Below, in pieces: positions 44,351 to 55,570 of a stretch of 64,000 nucleotides of DNA. The stretch is taken from assembly GCA_022606425.2 (NCBI GenBank), contig JAHDVF020000903.1, forward strand, positions 1,116,001 through 1,180,000, read 5' to 3'. The notes below the pieces were generated by a model that saw only the letters and a list, made by a program, of their open reading frames with translations, was not told where the DNA came from and searched no databases. Position numbers and translations under genes: made by a program. How positions within the stretch are numbered: the first letter of the stretch is position 1; every line of letters starts with the position of its first letter. This DNA is from Lepidostoma basale (lineage: Eukaryota > Arthropoda > Insecta > Trichoptera > Lepidostomatidae).

Positions 44351-44775
44351 CTATGGTAGAGATGAGGTCCCTACGACGTATGTGTAGTAGAACGATATAC
44401 GACTGAATCTCAAATGCTGAAATAAGAAAGGAATGTAGAGCGTAAGAAGGTTTGATGAACAAAATTATGAAAGGATCGCTGCGTTGGTTCGGACATATGG
44501 AGCGCATGGATAGAGAAAGAATAGTTAAGAAAGTATACGTTAATGATGTAAATGGAGTACGGAGTCGAGGCAGATCAAGGAAAACATGGCATGACCAAAT
44601 TAATCAAATGTTGAAGGTTGGTCATGTTAGAAGTCGGAAGAATCGACGTGCGTGTATGACTCGCTGTCTGAATGTGGAGGAATCTAGAGAGGTGTGACAG
44701 GATAGAGTAGTATGGCGGTCCATTCTCTCTGCTTACCCCTGAGGGTAAATGGCGTGATGGTTTGTTTGGTACATA
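44351..44775 (+). mobile_element. LINE family T, long copy
   Basis: Reads AMVEMRSLRRMCSRTIYD, then NKIMKGSLRWFGHMERMDRE, RIVKKVYVNDVNGVRSRG, RKTWHDQINQMLKVGHVRSR and NRRACMTRCLNVEESREV before a stop in place of C. The end GGCGTGATGGTTTGTTTGG has the GTTT-type tail, as in the copy at 19441. Confidence 0.85.
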
Positions 44776-45364
44776 ATTTATTACACATGATCAAATGTAT
44801 AGGAAGAGTTTTTTCGTATAACTTAAAATGAAACAATAAAGGCACTATCTTTTAAGTGAAAGTCAACGACGTGGCAACCTTTAGCGTGGAAAAATATTAA
44901 AATAAAAATCATCATATTTGTGTAAACGTGCCCGTATTTTGTGTTGAGTACACCATATATCTAATCAGCCTTGACAACACATCACTGCAGCTGTGTTAAC
45001 ATATTATGTTCATACATACGAGAACATAATAAATTGGGCAGTTATGCTAAATTCACTCATTTTCACGTGGAAATTCACGACCACAGTAGAGTAAAAGTGT
45101 TCAAAAGTCCCGGCGCATGATTAAATCTAAGCTATCCTTTCATATTGTATTATTATAATATGTTAGCCGCAAAAATATTAACATCATTACTGCGCGAGCG
45201 AAATTAAAGTAATTATTTAAGGATTTGACTTAACAGTTTATTGAAATAACACAAATGTTTATAATTTCTTATATATTGACAATTATTTGTGTTGTGGATT
45301 CACAATTGAACAATATGTTTTAATTACGGTAACAAAAAAAAATATTAAGTTTTTTTAAACTATA
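44776..45364. other. AT-rich stretch without recognised gene
   Basis: No recognised gene or repeat. Confidence 0.45.
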
Positions 45365-45878
45365 AACATTCTTCGCCAGCTTGTCTTCATCCACTGCTGT
45401 ACGTAATCCTCTCCACCCCCACGCCATCTCTATCGGTCTCTCGCCAGTATTTTCCAGGCCCTTAATATCATCGCTCCACCTGGTTGGCTGTCTCCCGACA
45501 CTTATCCGGCCCAACCTTGGCCTCCATTTAATAACCATCAAGCTCCATCTTCCATCATCCCATCGGCAGACATGACCAGCCTACTGCCACTTCATACTCG
45601 CAATGCGTATCCCTACATCGGTGACCCTGGTACGTCTTCTAATCTCCACGTTGGGTATATGGTCTCTAAGCGAAATACCCAACATGGATCTTTCCATGGC
45701 CCGCTGTGCAACTTTGATTTTGTGCATTGCTTATTTAGTTAACGCCCATGTCTCGCATCCATAGGTTATCACAGGTAACACACACTGGTCCAGCATTTTT
45801 GTTTTTAAATTTTGTGGCATATCCGACTTGAAGATGTTGCCCAGCCTTCCGAATGCAGACCAACCTATATAAACATTT
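45365..45878 (-). mobile_element. LINE, RTE-like tail, about 510 bp
   Basis: The minus strand reads, with one internal stop, AFGRLGNIFKSDMPQNLKTK, DQCVLPVITYGCETWALTK, RAMERSMLGISLRDHIPN, RRRTRVTDVGIRIASMKWQW, AGHVCRWDDGRWS and RLGRISVGRQPTRWSDDIKG. These are in order the thumb and C-terminal blocks of an endonuclease/reverse transcriptase. Catalytic YADD-type core and endonuclease are missing. Confidence 0.88.
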
Positions 45879-46100
45879 GTTTCTTCTATATTCGCCATAA
45901 CTTTGTGTTGCAGATGTTTAATGTTTCTTTTTTATAAACTTTGTGTACAACCCACTTAAGTAAAAAAAAAAATTAAATCCAGAAATTATTCGGACACACA
46001 AGACCTTCGTCTGTGATATTATATAAATATTAAATATATTTGAAAAAAAATCACATATCATTATAATATCTGTCAAAACTGACCACATTCGTACCTTTTT
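45879..46100 (-). repeat. Fold-back family F, partial inverted copy
   Basis: In reverse complement it matches 53010-53240: TGTCAAAACTGACCA-type block, CTTGTGTGTCCGAA, AAAAAAGAAACATTAAACAT and CAACACAAAGTTATGGCGAA. The outer terminal repeat is degraded (GGGTTGTACACAAAG). Confidence 0.65.
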
Positions 46101-46529
46101 TTTTTAATAGTGTTTTTACGTTTCTTTTTTTATATACACAGTATATAAAAAAATAAACATATAAACATTAGTGCTTTTTATCTTAATAAACCAAACTTTC
46201 GCTTCTCTAGTGGATAATCTACTGAGTATTTTCAAGGGTATCTATTCGCGTACAGATTTCTATAAATAGGATAAGCCATAATCACTTACTTCTGTAATGT
46301 CATCCTTTCCATTATAAAAATTAATTAGATTTTTTTAATTCCAGTGTTAATTATTTTGTCTTGCTTATCTTGCCCGATAATTGACAATTTACATCCATAG
46401 ATGGCAATAACTACCATCAACACAACGTTACATATTTTTACATTATTTTTTTTTAAATGACTTATACCAAGGATTTAAAGCAATGATGTTAAAATTTATT
46501 TAACACTCTTCAATATGAGCAGAAAATAA

Positions 46530-46640
46530 CCCATTATTATGAAGAAGGAATCTGGTCCTGTCCAGGCTAGAACCCAGGTCCTCTGGATCAGGAACCTAGC
46601 GTTGAATTTGTACACAATATGCTCGATTTAGTCTCACTGG
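46530..46640 (-). repeat. Possible tRNA-derived SINE remnant
   Basis: The minus strand carries GAGGACCTGGGTTCTAGCCT, like a tRNA T-arm/B box (GGTTCTAGCC), preceded by AACGCTAGGTTCCTGATCC. No clear A box or tail, and unrelated to the SINE at 8922. Confidence 0.3.
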
Positions 46641-47299
46641 TATATTGGGGAGCTCAAATCCGAAATACTCGTATATGTCCCTGACAGTTATAATCAGAAA
46701 AACCGAACTTTCAATTATGCATAAAAAGATGATAAAATTATTCACGGTGCTTTCCCCAATTAACTAAACTACAATATTCATTAAATTTAACCAAGTATTC
46801 ATTTTGACCGGTTGTTAGATATGGAAATATATTATAATAAACCAATTCTTAGTATTGTCTAGTGAGAAAACTTTCTAAGCGTATTATAATAATAAAAAAA
46901 AACATTTTTTATACCTTTCCTCACCCTATATTTGACAAACTCATCTAATTTTACACTTATAAAGGCTGTACACTCATTCAAAATCTTATCACGCACTACA
47001 TACTCATCAGAATATCTTATTAATGTAAATTTTAATTGTGTGCAGATGACGGCAGCGAAATGTTTACACTGCTCTCCTCCGTGCATTTTGAGAACGTGTG
47101 TATTTTATGTAATATTGCAGTAAACATCTGTGCCTTGATAGTGGTTTTAAAATTAATGTGATTTTCGAAACAGTCTAGACTATGACACCGACATAAAAGG
47201 TATGAAAAGGTCTTTGCTGAATACATTATTCATCATATTACTTGGCTATATGTACATGTATGATAAATGTATAAAGTATATTCAAAAAAATATATCTAT
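46641..47299. other. AT-rich stretch without recognised gene
   Basis: No recognised gene or repeat. Confidence 0.4.
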
Positions 47300-47690
47300 T
47301 CAGTTTTTCTATTTATTTTCTCAAAATATATTACAAACATTTTTTATAGTTTAAGACATCAATTGAGAACAGGTAAAATATAATAAGTATATAATAATAC
47401 CAGGAACGCATGAGAGATGGTTCGACATTAGGAATACAAGATACTCTCCAAAGTCAAGAGTATTTGTCTTCTGAACGTACTTTCACGAATATGAAAGACA
47501 TCGATCTCCGAAGCGATCATGTTCCGCAGTTTGATTGTTCTCCCTACTGGCATTACCGGAGGCAGGTTGGTTCTGCATGCTGGGAGATAAAACAGTCTGT
47601 GCTGACATAAAGATGAATAGCCTCCAAGATGATGGAATTCTCAAAGAATCCCCAGATAAGTCTGAAGAAATGGGTAAGTATGCTCAGGAC
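47300..47690 (-). mobile_element. LINE family P, 3' end copy 2
   Basis: Shares ATACCAGGAACGCATGAGAG, GATGGTTCGACATTAGGAA and AAAGACATCGATCTCCGAAG with the copy at 43010 in the same orientation. It has no long frame, so it is more decayed. Confidence 0.65.
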
Positions 47691-47729
47691 TACCCTTAGT
47701 AAGTGTGTTTACTGAGGGTAGTCCTGAGC
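47682..47729. repeat. 21-bp hairpin at LINE family P truncation
   Basis: GCTCAGGACTACCCTTAGTA (left) and TTACTGAGGGTAGTCCTGAG (right) pair with one mismatch around a 6-nt loop (47703-47708). The left arm is LINE-derived, so this may be a terminal inversion made during insertion. Confidence 0.75.
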
Positions 47730-47829
47730 GATATAGGTCTATTTGCCCCTGATAATTATCTTCGTCAAAAAAAAACATAGACAGTTTTATTTTATTTACC
47801 AGGCTCTAGTACCAACAGGCATAAGACAG

Positions 47830-47912
47830 GAATACGTGGAGAAGTATGGGGGAGGCCTATGTCCACCAGTGGCCACAACGGCTGTCTAAGTAAGTAAGCA
47901 GTAAGTAAGAAC
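47830..47912 (+). mobile_element. LINE terminal scrap with AAGT tail
   Basis: GGGGGAGGCCTATGTCCACC AGTGGCC is the 'GEAYVHQW' end of RTE-type elements, followed by CTAAGTAAGTAAGCAGTAAG TAAG. Confidence 0.6.
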
Positions 47913-49532
47913 AAACCTAGCAATTCCTATGCGTATGGGTAAATCAATATTTTTGCTTAAACGTGTCGCCTCGTAGGTCGACATATTTCGTGATAGTTGC
48001 TTAATGGATGCAATATTTATCAAATGATCAAAAGAAATGTTTCTTTGTAAACATATTACATATTTTTGAGTTGTATCGTAATTGTATACGAAACTCTATA
48101 AAGCTTTTAATAAGTGTAATTGAGGTGGCAATAGAATAATAAATCGATAAAAAATAGGTACCCTTTGAATGAGCGTAAATATGTTTAAAAGAGAATATCG
48201 GACTCTGATGTAAGATGATAATATAGGTTATAAACACCGCATAACATAGTATAAATGCTTCTATATAACTGCAATTGCATGAAAATTCTACAGTTAAAAA
48301 GTTCAAACCAAACAATTCTAGACAAAATTTCTAAGAGTATTTCTGAAACTCAAATTCAGTATCAATGTAGCATATTAACATTATAAAAGGAATCAAGAGA
48401 TATGCACTGTGACCTGGAAATATCAAATCGTTTGACTAGATTGCTTATGTACGCCGAACTGGAAAATCCATAGTCATGAAGGAAATTCAGCACTCATTGT
48501 GATCATTTGAAGTCAGCCGCTAAATGGATATTGTACCAGAAGATATTGTTCACATTCCTGAGTGGAAAATGGTAACGATAAGTGAAATAAAACGCTATCA
48601 AATACTATTAAGAATACAATGTAAGTTTTACTCTAACAAAATCACATATACATTTTCACTATGTATAGTGTAAAGTGTGCAATTCACGGGGCATTTAGAA
48701 ATACAAATTATTTTTGCCAGATATAAAAATATATAAATTAATTAAACCATCATCTTTATAACCTTTGAGGCTGTGGACGATGTGGGCTAAATACGTGATG
48801 ATATTCTATTGATCTCTGCCTAGTAGAACACTCGTATTAATGGGTTCTCTCGTTAATGGCTTTTGGAGTGTAAAGCAGAAGCGAATGGGTCCCCGGACGT
48901 AATTACATTCGCGAGATCCCATTCGGAACATAAAAACATTCCACATCTTTAATATTCCTGGCCGAAGAGAGTATTCATCATTCCCGTTATAAAAATTAAT
49001 TCATCATTATAATGATTAGACAAAAATGTTCATAATAAAAATTCAAGAGGTCGATTAAAAACTCAATTGGTGTAAACAAAAATATGTTATAATATTAATA
49101 TGCAATTCCACGTCACTTTGCTTTGAATATTTTTTTAAACACTCAGTTTATTGTGCATATTTATTAAAAAGGTTTCATTAATATCATTGATCATCTTCGA
49201 TCTGTCGATACATTTCATAATAAAATCTTTAAAAAAATGGGATCATGCCATTATATTCCATACTTTGTTAAGTTTCTAATTAGTACACAACTTTCCACCA
49301 CTGGTCGTTTGAATATCACCACGGAAATAATTTTATGAGTGATTTTTCATTCTTTTTTAGGCAAAAAATAAAAATATCTGAATCTTAATATTCTCATTTA
49401 TAATGTTAATTATTTAATTATAATTAGAAATAGCTTAAAGCCTTTTCAATAAAATTCGCTAAACAATTCGTTTCTCGTGGATTTTTTTTTTTGCCAGATA
49501 GTAAACGGACCAAAATTTTTAAGAAGGTTATT
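47913..49532. other. Unassigned stretch
   Basis: No recognised gene. About 48770-48960 is GC-richer (ATGGGTCCCCGGACGTAATT) and may be a single-copy conserved island. Confidence 0.4.
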
Positions 49533-49826
49533 TTCTTCTGATTATCATTCATCTGTAGTCCCCTGCTGAACGTAGGCCTCTCCCAAAGCACACAACTGTC
49601 CCTTATCCATTGCCACATATCCATCCACGTCCAGCAAAACTTATGATATCGTCGGTCCAGCGGGCAGAGGGACGTCCAATTCTACGGAATCCTGTGCGCG
49701 GTCACCACTCCAGAACCCATCTTCGCCATCGGCTGTCGGTTCTCCGACAAATATGTCCAGCTAACCGCCACTTCAACCCACATATCCTCAGAATCATCTC
49801 AGACACCTTGGTTATTTTAGTAACTT
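49533..49826 (-). mobile_element. LINE, RTE-like 3' end, truncated
   Basis: Plus-strand GCTGAACGTAGGCCTCTCCC and CGGTCACCACTCCAGAACCC are the reversed coding tail (the segments for 'GEAYVQ', 'RWTDDI', 'EWRP') of RTE-type elements. Frame broken; 5'-truncated. Confidence 0.82.
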
Positions 49827-51364
49827 AATATTTATGTTTGATATTCTGAAATAATATAACAGTTGACAAATAGTCTGATTATTCATATTTCGTTGTTTGA
49901 ATCTCAATAATAATGTTTTCAAAATATATTCGTTTGTGACATATAGAGTAAGTGTAATAAAGCTTTTGATAATGGATGTTCTCAACGATTTCTTATAAAA
50001 TAACTATTATAAAATAACTCTCTAATAATTGGTACCCTCAGTTTCGAGCTTTTTCTTAATACTTTCAGACAGTTATCGCATTCCAAAGTTTAGATACGTT
50101 TCCTTTTACAGCAGAAATTAAAATTTGAAAACGGTTACAGTCTGGGGACTCCAACAATTATCAGGTGAATTTGATAAGTTAAAAGTTTCCTCCTTATTAT
50201 AATGGACCGAGGCGCGCGCGGATCTGCTTGGGACTTGAAACGCAAATCGAAAGTCTGTCACGAAATGACAGGTGGCTTCAAAACTTTCCTAATTTCTTCC
50301 TTGCTTCGATGTGATAAAATAGAATATAAATAATTTTCTTTGTGAACAAATCCGCGAAGCTGACAAGTAAGCCGTCATCGTCAGCCGTATGGAATAAACT
50401 TTATAATAAAACGTGATACCAGAAGGTTTTTGTCCGTTTATCTCATATCTTAATGTATATTGCACCAAACAAAATTTATCACTAGTATTTCTATAACACA
50501 ACTCAAAAACTTATTTTTGATAAATGTCACATCAGAAATACTAGAATGATATAATATATTAGACATTTATTTTTTAAGTACACATTTTAAGGGATGTTCA
50601 ATACAACAATTTATGTTTTAAAATATACGTACTCGATAAAATAAAATGATTAATATATCAAATTAGTATTTCTTACAAATCAAAAACCACTTATTGACTT
50701 CACTGTATAAATACTAGTGTGATATATTAATGTTGGAATCTATAAAAAAACCGACTCAGATAATCTCACAATTATTGAGAATAAGCTTATAACAATAATG
50801 TATTTTAATATAAACAATTTGTGGTTGTTTAATATGTGATAGATTTAAAGTAGAAAAAATATAAATAGAAGTGCATTACGTAAGTACAAAAAGTATGCTT
50901 AAAATTTGATTAATATGTATGTTTGGTAGCAATTTTTTAATTCAGAGTTACGTACATGGATACATTATTTACTATACAGTGAAAAGCCGCAATGAAAAAT
51001 ACGTACTCGTATAATAATTAATAAAAAGAAGGAGATTATTGGAAACAAACAAAAAACTAATATATATGATTATAATAAAGTAGTTGTAATATATAGCTCA
51101 AAATAAGCTTCTTATCGGATTCCAAATTTGTCTTATCATATTATTAAGAAGGGCAATAACTCTAGAACATAGCTATTAATAGTTATCTTCTTGGCGTCTT
51201 ATAACATATTTTTATTGCACGTATCTCTAGGAAGAGTCTCCCGACTGTATCTCTTTAAACTACGGCTTAACGTCATGCCAAACGTAGATATCTATCAAAC
51301 ATTCCTAGAAATGAATTCACATATTAATACCAATGATGTCATCAACTTCTAGATATTTTAATCA
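49827..51364. other. AT-rich stretch without recognised gene
   Basis: No recognised gene. A small GC-rich patch at about 50200-50270 (GACCGAGGCGCGCGCGGATC) is unexplained. Confidence 0.4.
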
Positions 51365-51455
51365 AAAATGCATTTGATAATGCCTTGACAAGACGAAATA
51401 TTATATTCTCATAAAATTTAACAAAACTTCAAGAAAACTGACTTAAACGTTCGTA
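51365..51455 (+). repeat. Palindromic repeat family, diverged half copy
   Basis: GCATTTGATAATGCCTTGAC, AAGACGAAATATTATATTCT and CATAAAATTTAACAAAACTT follow the right-arm order of the palindromic family. It abuts the Helitron. Confidence 0.65.
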
Positions 51456-51459
51456 TTAT

Positions 51460-52178
51460 CTATATATCTATATACATGTAGATAGTCAATTAACAAAGTC
51501 GTGTTAGTTACAACATTTACAACTCAAGAACGCCTGGACCGATTTTTATCTTTAATTTGTTGGATTTTTTTCCGTCCCGAATAGTAGAAAACTATTAAAA
51601 TCGGTAAAAAAATATGAAGTTAAATAATTTTCTCATACATTTTGTATGGAACGGCTTTTTTGATGATATGAAATAAACGCTTGCCTCAAATCATCGACTC
51701 TGTGGCATGTGTTATTCGCCATGACGATCAACAATCACAAGGCCAATCCTTGAATGTGTGTAGCCTGAATCTAGAAAATGAATGTTTCTATCACGGTCAA
51801 TTGTACGTAGTATGTTCACGTGTCCGCGAACCATCCGCTTTGTTCATTCTCGCACCTGACAACAAATCGAAAAATATCGTATATCACTAGGTTCTTCAAT
51901 GAAGGTAATCGACCCGAGTGTAACAAAGTAGTGCAATAATGCTACGCGAATCAATTCGATTCGCTTCAATAAAGCAAATCCCTTGCTGCCACCACGTGAA
52001 TTACATTCATTTCAATATAATTAAAATACTATTTGATTATTATTTTTGCACATTTAGTGAACTAAATTCATTTTGAGTATTCATTTTAACTTAATAAATA
52101 ACTGAATTTAATTCAGCTAATAAGTTAACACAATATTTATTGATTCGGAGGCGGTACGAAGTTCGCCGGGTCAGTTAG
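51460..52178 (+). mobile_element. Helitron remnant
   Basis: The proposed 5' end is TCTATATATCTATATAC. Soon after come CGTGTTAGTTACAACATTTA and AACGCCTGGACCGATTTTTA, sequence common near Helitron starts in Lepidoptera. The 3' end is a short hairpin (GGCG ... CGCC in GGCGGTACGAAGTTCGCC) followed by GGGTCAGTTAG and a host T, close to the CTAG-T Helitron terminus. A helicase C-terminus lies inside. No target duplication is expected for rolling-circle elements. About 720 bp, internally deleted. Confidence 0.75.
51681..51890 (+). pseudogene. Helitron helicase C-terminal remnant
   Basis: The frame reads SQGQSLNVCSLNLENECFYH then GQLYVVCSRVREPSALFILA and DNKSKNIVYH to a stop. It matches the last block of Helitron Rep/helicase proteins (the PIF1-type 'KAQGQT...GQLYVALSR' motif VI region ending in 'KNVVY'). 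The Rep domain and helicase motifs I-V are absent; the conserved SQGQS and SR residues remain. Confidence 0.85.
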
Positions 52179-52685
52179 TATAATAAATATTTAAAATGGA
52201 GTTTCACATCAATATTCACGAAGCAATAATTTCAAGTATTGTTTTATTTTCAGTTAAATTTCATAAAGTAAAGTTCAGTATAAGTATTTTTTAATTAACA
52301 ATTTCATCTAAAGCGGAAAATTCTTTACAAAAATACTTCTTGTAAATTTACTACGTATCTTATTCAATTTCGTTACAAAAACAGTTACTTCGCAAAGTAT
52401 TTTATTACTCTGCGGTATTTTCAGTCAAAGAATGAAAAAACTCGTTAAAAAATAATTGCTATGATTTACGCCGTTACTTTGTCGTATTCTTCCACAAGTT
52501 TATAGCGGCATTATGGCATTATGGATGCCTCCCCGCCGATGCCGGCATCCATTACGATAGGCAAATTCTGATGGAATTCCGCGAATACAGGCATAATCAT
52601 TCCCAAACACGAATGTCGTATAAAAGCGGATATTCCACAAATAAATAATATTGTAAACAATATTAGTGGTTTATTTTTTCATATA
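52179..52685. other. Unassigned stretch
   Basis: No gene recognised. At 52190-52215 AAAATGGAGTTTCACATCAA resembles the flank of the palindromic repeat family. About 52500-52620 is GC-richer. Confidence 0.4.
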
Positions 52686-52687
52686 GG

Positions 52688-53186
52688 TACTTAGTATACA
52701 ACACTCACTTTATTTAAAAAAAAAAAAAAAAAATTGTAGGTATACAGTTGTATACTTAGTACACTCACTTAGTTACAATAAAAATTTTAAAAATAATTAC
52801 CAAACATGTTTCGGACACTAGCCCTTTATTGTTGAAAAAAAGCAATCTCAAAATTTCAGAAATTAAAAAAGCAATGAAAAATAAAGAAAATATTAAATAA
52901 ATTTAAATCTTTGATTTATTCCTTTTGTTGTAAGTTAATACCTGAACCCCAGTAAGAAATTTAAGTTAATATTTTTAATTTATTCATAATATTTGTTATA
53001 ACAAGAGCATAAACGTTTCGAAATAAATTATTTTAATATCTGTCAAAACTGACCATAAAAAAATTATAATATTTTAAATATTTATATTTATATAATATCA
53101 CTGATGAATAGCTTGTGTGTCCGAAACATGTTGGGTTTTTAATTTTTATTTTTTTTAATAAAGCGAGTGTTGTATTATAAGTAAAT
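52688..53186. mobile_element. Fold-back family F, longest copy
   Basis: TACTTAGTATACAACACTCA CTTTATT at 52688 pairs with the reverse complement at 53160-53186 with about four mismatches. Inside, CCAAACATGTTTCGGACAC (about 52800) pairs with GTGTCCGAAACATGTTGGG (about 53120). A second left-end copy lies at about 52750-52775 after an 18-nt A run. Non-coding; probable MITE. Confidence 0.78.
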
Positions 53187-53189
53187 TAA

Positions 53190-53240
53190 AAAAGAAACAT
53201 TAAACATCTACAACACAAAGTTATGGCAAATATAGAAGAA
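53190..53240 (+). repeat. Conserved flank of fold-back family F
   Basis: AAAAAAGAAACATTAAACAT CTACAACACAAAGTTATGGC is shared with 37.5 kb (there split by a LINE) and, inverted, with about 45.9 kb. It is therefore part of a larger repeat unit of which the terminal repeats are only one piece. Confidence 0.7.
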
Positions 53241-53384
53241 ATATTACTGGACTTGTAATAATCAAAGAGAAATCGAAAAATGCAAATAAATTTATTATTT
53301 CAGTCCAGAAGGAAGCACGATACGCTAATAATATTAAGTATTGAAAAGATATTTTTCATCTCTCATTACATAACAGGAGTGTAA

Positions 53385-53640
53385 GACATCATCAGAAGAG
53401 TTTCAGCGCTAAAATGGCGCTGGGCAGGTCATGTCGCTCGCAGCACTGACTTTCGATGGACAAAACGTGTCCTTTGCTCGCGTCCTAGTACTATAACTCG
53501 AAACTTCATCTGGGATAAAGGGACGACAAAGACCCCCGGTACGACATTGATTTGCCCAGGGTCGAGGGACATGGAAGCAGATGGAAGAGACCGCAGATTC
53601 AGGGATGGACGGATACAGGCTGATGATGATGATGATGAAG
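53385..53640 (+). mobile_element. Truncated LINE with (GAT)n tail
   Basis: VSALKWRWAGHVARSTDFRW then TKRVLCSRPS is the conserved 'LKWxWAGHVAR' tail of RTE-like elements. The end is GATGATGATGATGATGAAG. Coding is lost downstream of the first 35 codons. Confidence 0.82.
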
Positions 53641-55318
53641 TATAATTCTAACACTAATGCGGAAATATGCAAAATGGAATCGAGTCTGACCAGCAAAAAT
53701 TTACCTACGATTTTGTTTAGAGAAACTACATAATTTTATATTTTGAATACATTAATATCAAATACATGATTCACTTGAATATTTTATAATTTTCTGTGAG
53801 ATTTATAATATATTTCAGAGATCGGGACGTAATCACGAACAAATCTATTGACTTTTCACCCTTCATGTTTATACTTCTTGTAATTTTTGATATCATATTT
53901 TTTACCTTTTCGATATCAAAAGGTTTTTACATCTCAGGTTTGAAATGAAACCAATTAATTAAACTACGCATGTTTCAAAGCTCTTATAAGTCAACTGTGA
54001 TGACAATGGTTTATTAAACACAATAGGAATATAAATTTATTGACAAGATTAAATAATAAAGATGAAAATAATTACTTATTAATGCTGTATCATTAACAAA
54101 TAGAACTTATGTTACCTCTTAACTGTAAATATATAAAATAAGGATGAACAGATTAGGAAATAAAATTTAGATGTACTGGTATTTTCATTATAAAAGAATA
54201 TTTAGCCTCAAAGGAAACTTTTTAAAGTAAAGTTAGATTAAATTTAATAAAATCCTCGTGAAAATTGGTCAACATATTTTAAAACAATTGACAAGTTTAA
54301 TGACATGAACCTCGTGAATTATATTTTTTACATTTATTTGAATAAATGAATAATCGGTTAGCTTTTTACCTAAAGAAAATTTTTAATAACCAAACAACAT
54401 TTATTAGTATTAATTATTAAATAATTATTTTCATAGAATTTATTTTTTATAACTGATGAGAAATACGTTTCATTTTGGCGGGGCATTATCAAGTCTCACA
54501 TATAATAAAAATGAAAATGGAAATAAAAAAAATATTTATAAAATATTTTAAGTTTAATGCTCCTTAGATTTATGGCTTCGAACGGTTTCGGCAGCTCCGG
54601 AGCCGAAATAATTCAAACAGGTCAGGCCAGATTATGGTAGCTGAAATTTGAAAAATTATTCATTATGGGTTTGATGCATGTTTTGTAGATCCTATTTTGC
54701 TTTCCACTAGCATATGCTTTTTGACTCAAATATTGTCCATCGGAAAACCGGATATAACTGCTTCTTTATTTATCTTTTTTTTTTATTAGACATATGAAAA
54801 GTCAATTTTATTTAAATGTAAGAACATATCAGGTTCATCTATATAAATAAAGGAAGCATTTTTTCGAAGCCAATTCAGTTAGTGTGTTGTAAACTGTGAA
54901 ACGCATCACAATTTCATACTGAGATAAAAGTACTCCATCTTGCCTGCCCCACCTACTCTTCAATCCCTTCCAAGCTCCCACGGGACAACATCGTAAACTT
55001 CTCTCGTAAACAAAAACCAAAAACGATCTTTTGTTTTTATGTATTATACAAAAAACCTTTTGTTACATGTTTTCATCAGTTTTTGTGTATATAGATTAAG
55101 AGAAATGTATATTACATAAAACATAAATCATACAATATGATAATGAACATACATATCTACTAAAAAAATCGAGTTTACGTATCACACCAAAGATCCGAAG
55201 CTAATATTACAATTTCAGATAACCCTTTGAATTATTTTGCCAAAAGGGAATTTTATTACAAACATTTTTACTTTGTTATTTAAAATTTAGAAAAAATTAA
55301 ATATAATGCCTTTTTCAA
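53641..55318. other. AT-rich stretch; palindromic-family fragment
   Basis: No gene recognised. At 54430-54500 AATTTATTTTTTATAACTGA and GGGGCATTATCAAGTCTCA resemble one left arm of the palindromic repeat family. Confidence 0.4.
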
Positions 55319-55570
55319 ATAAAATCAGTTTATTTCCTTAAAAGACATTACAAACATACTAAAAGTTTTTAGATATCTATTTGAGAACGAGTAAAATACC
55401 AGTAACACATGAGATATGGTTCAACTTTAGTAAAACATGATACTCTATAAAGTATTTGTCTTCTGAACGTTATTTATCCAATATGTTAGACGTTGATTTC
55501 CGAGATCATGTTCAACAGACTGATTGTACTTCCCACCGGTATCACCAGAAACAGATCAGTTTTTTATCAT
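55319..55570 (-). mobile_element. LINE family P, 3' end copy 3
   Basis: AATCAGTTTATTTCCTTAAA, GACATTACAAACATACTAAA and CTTCCCACCGGTATCACCAG match the copies at 43010 and 47300. Non-coding through decay. Confidence 0.65.
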
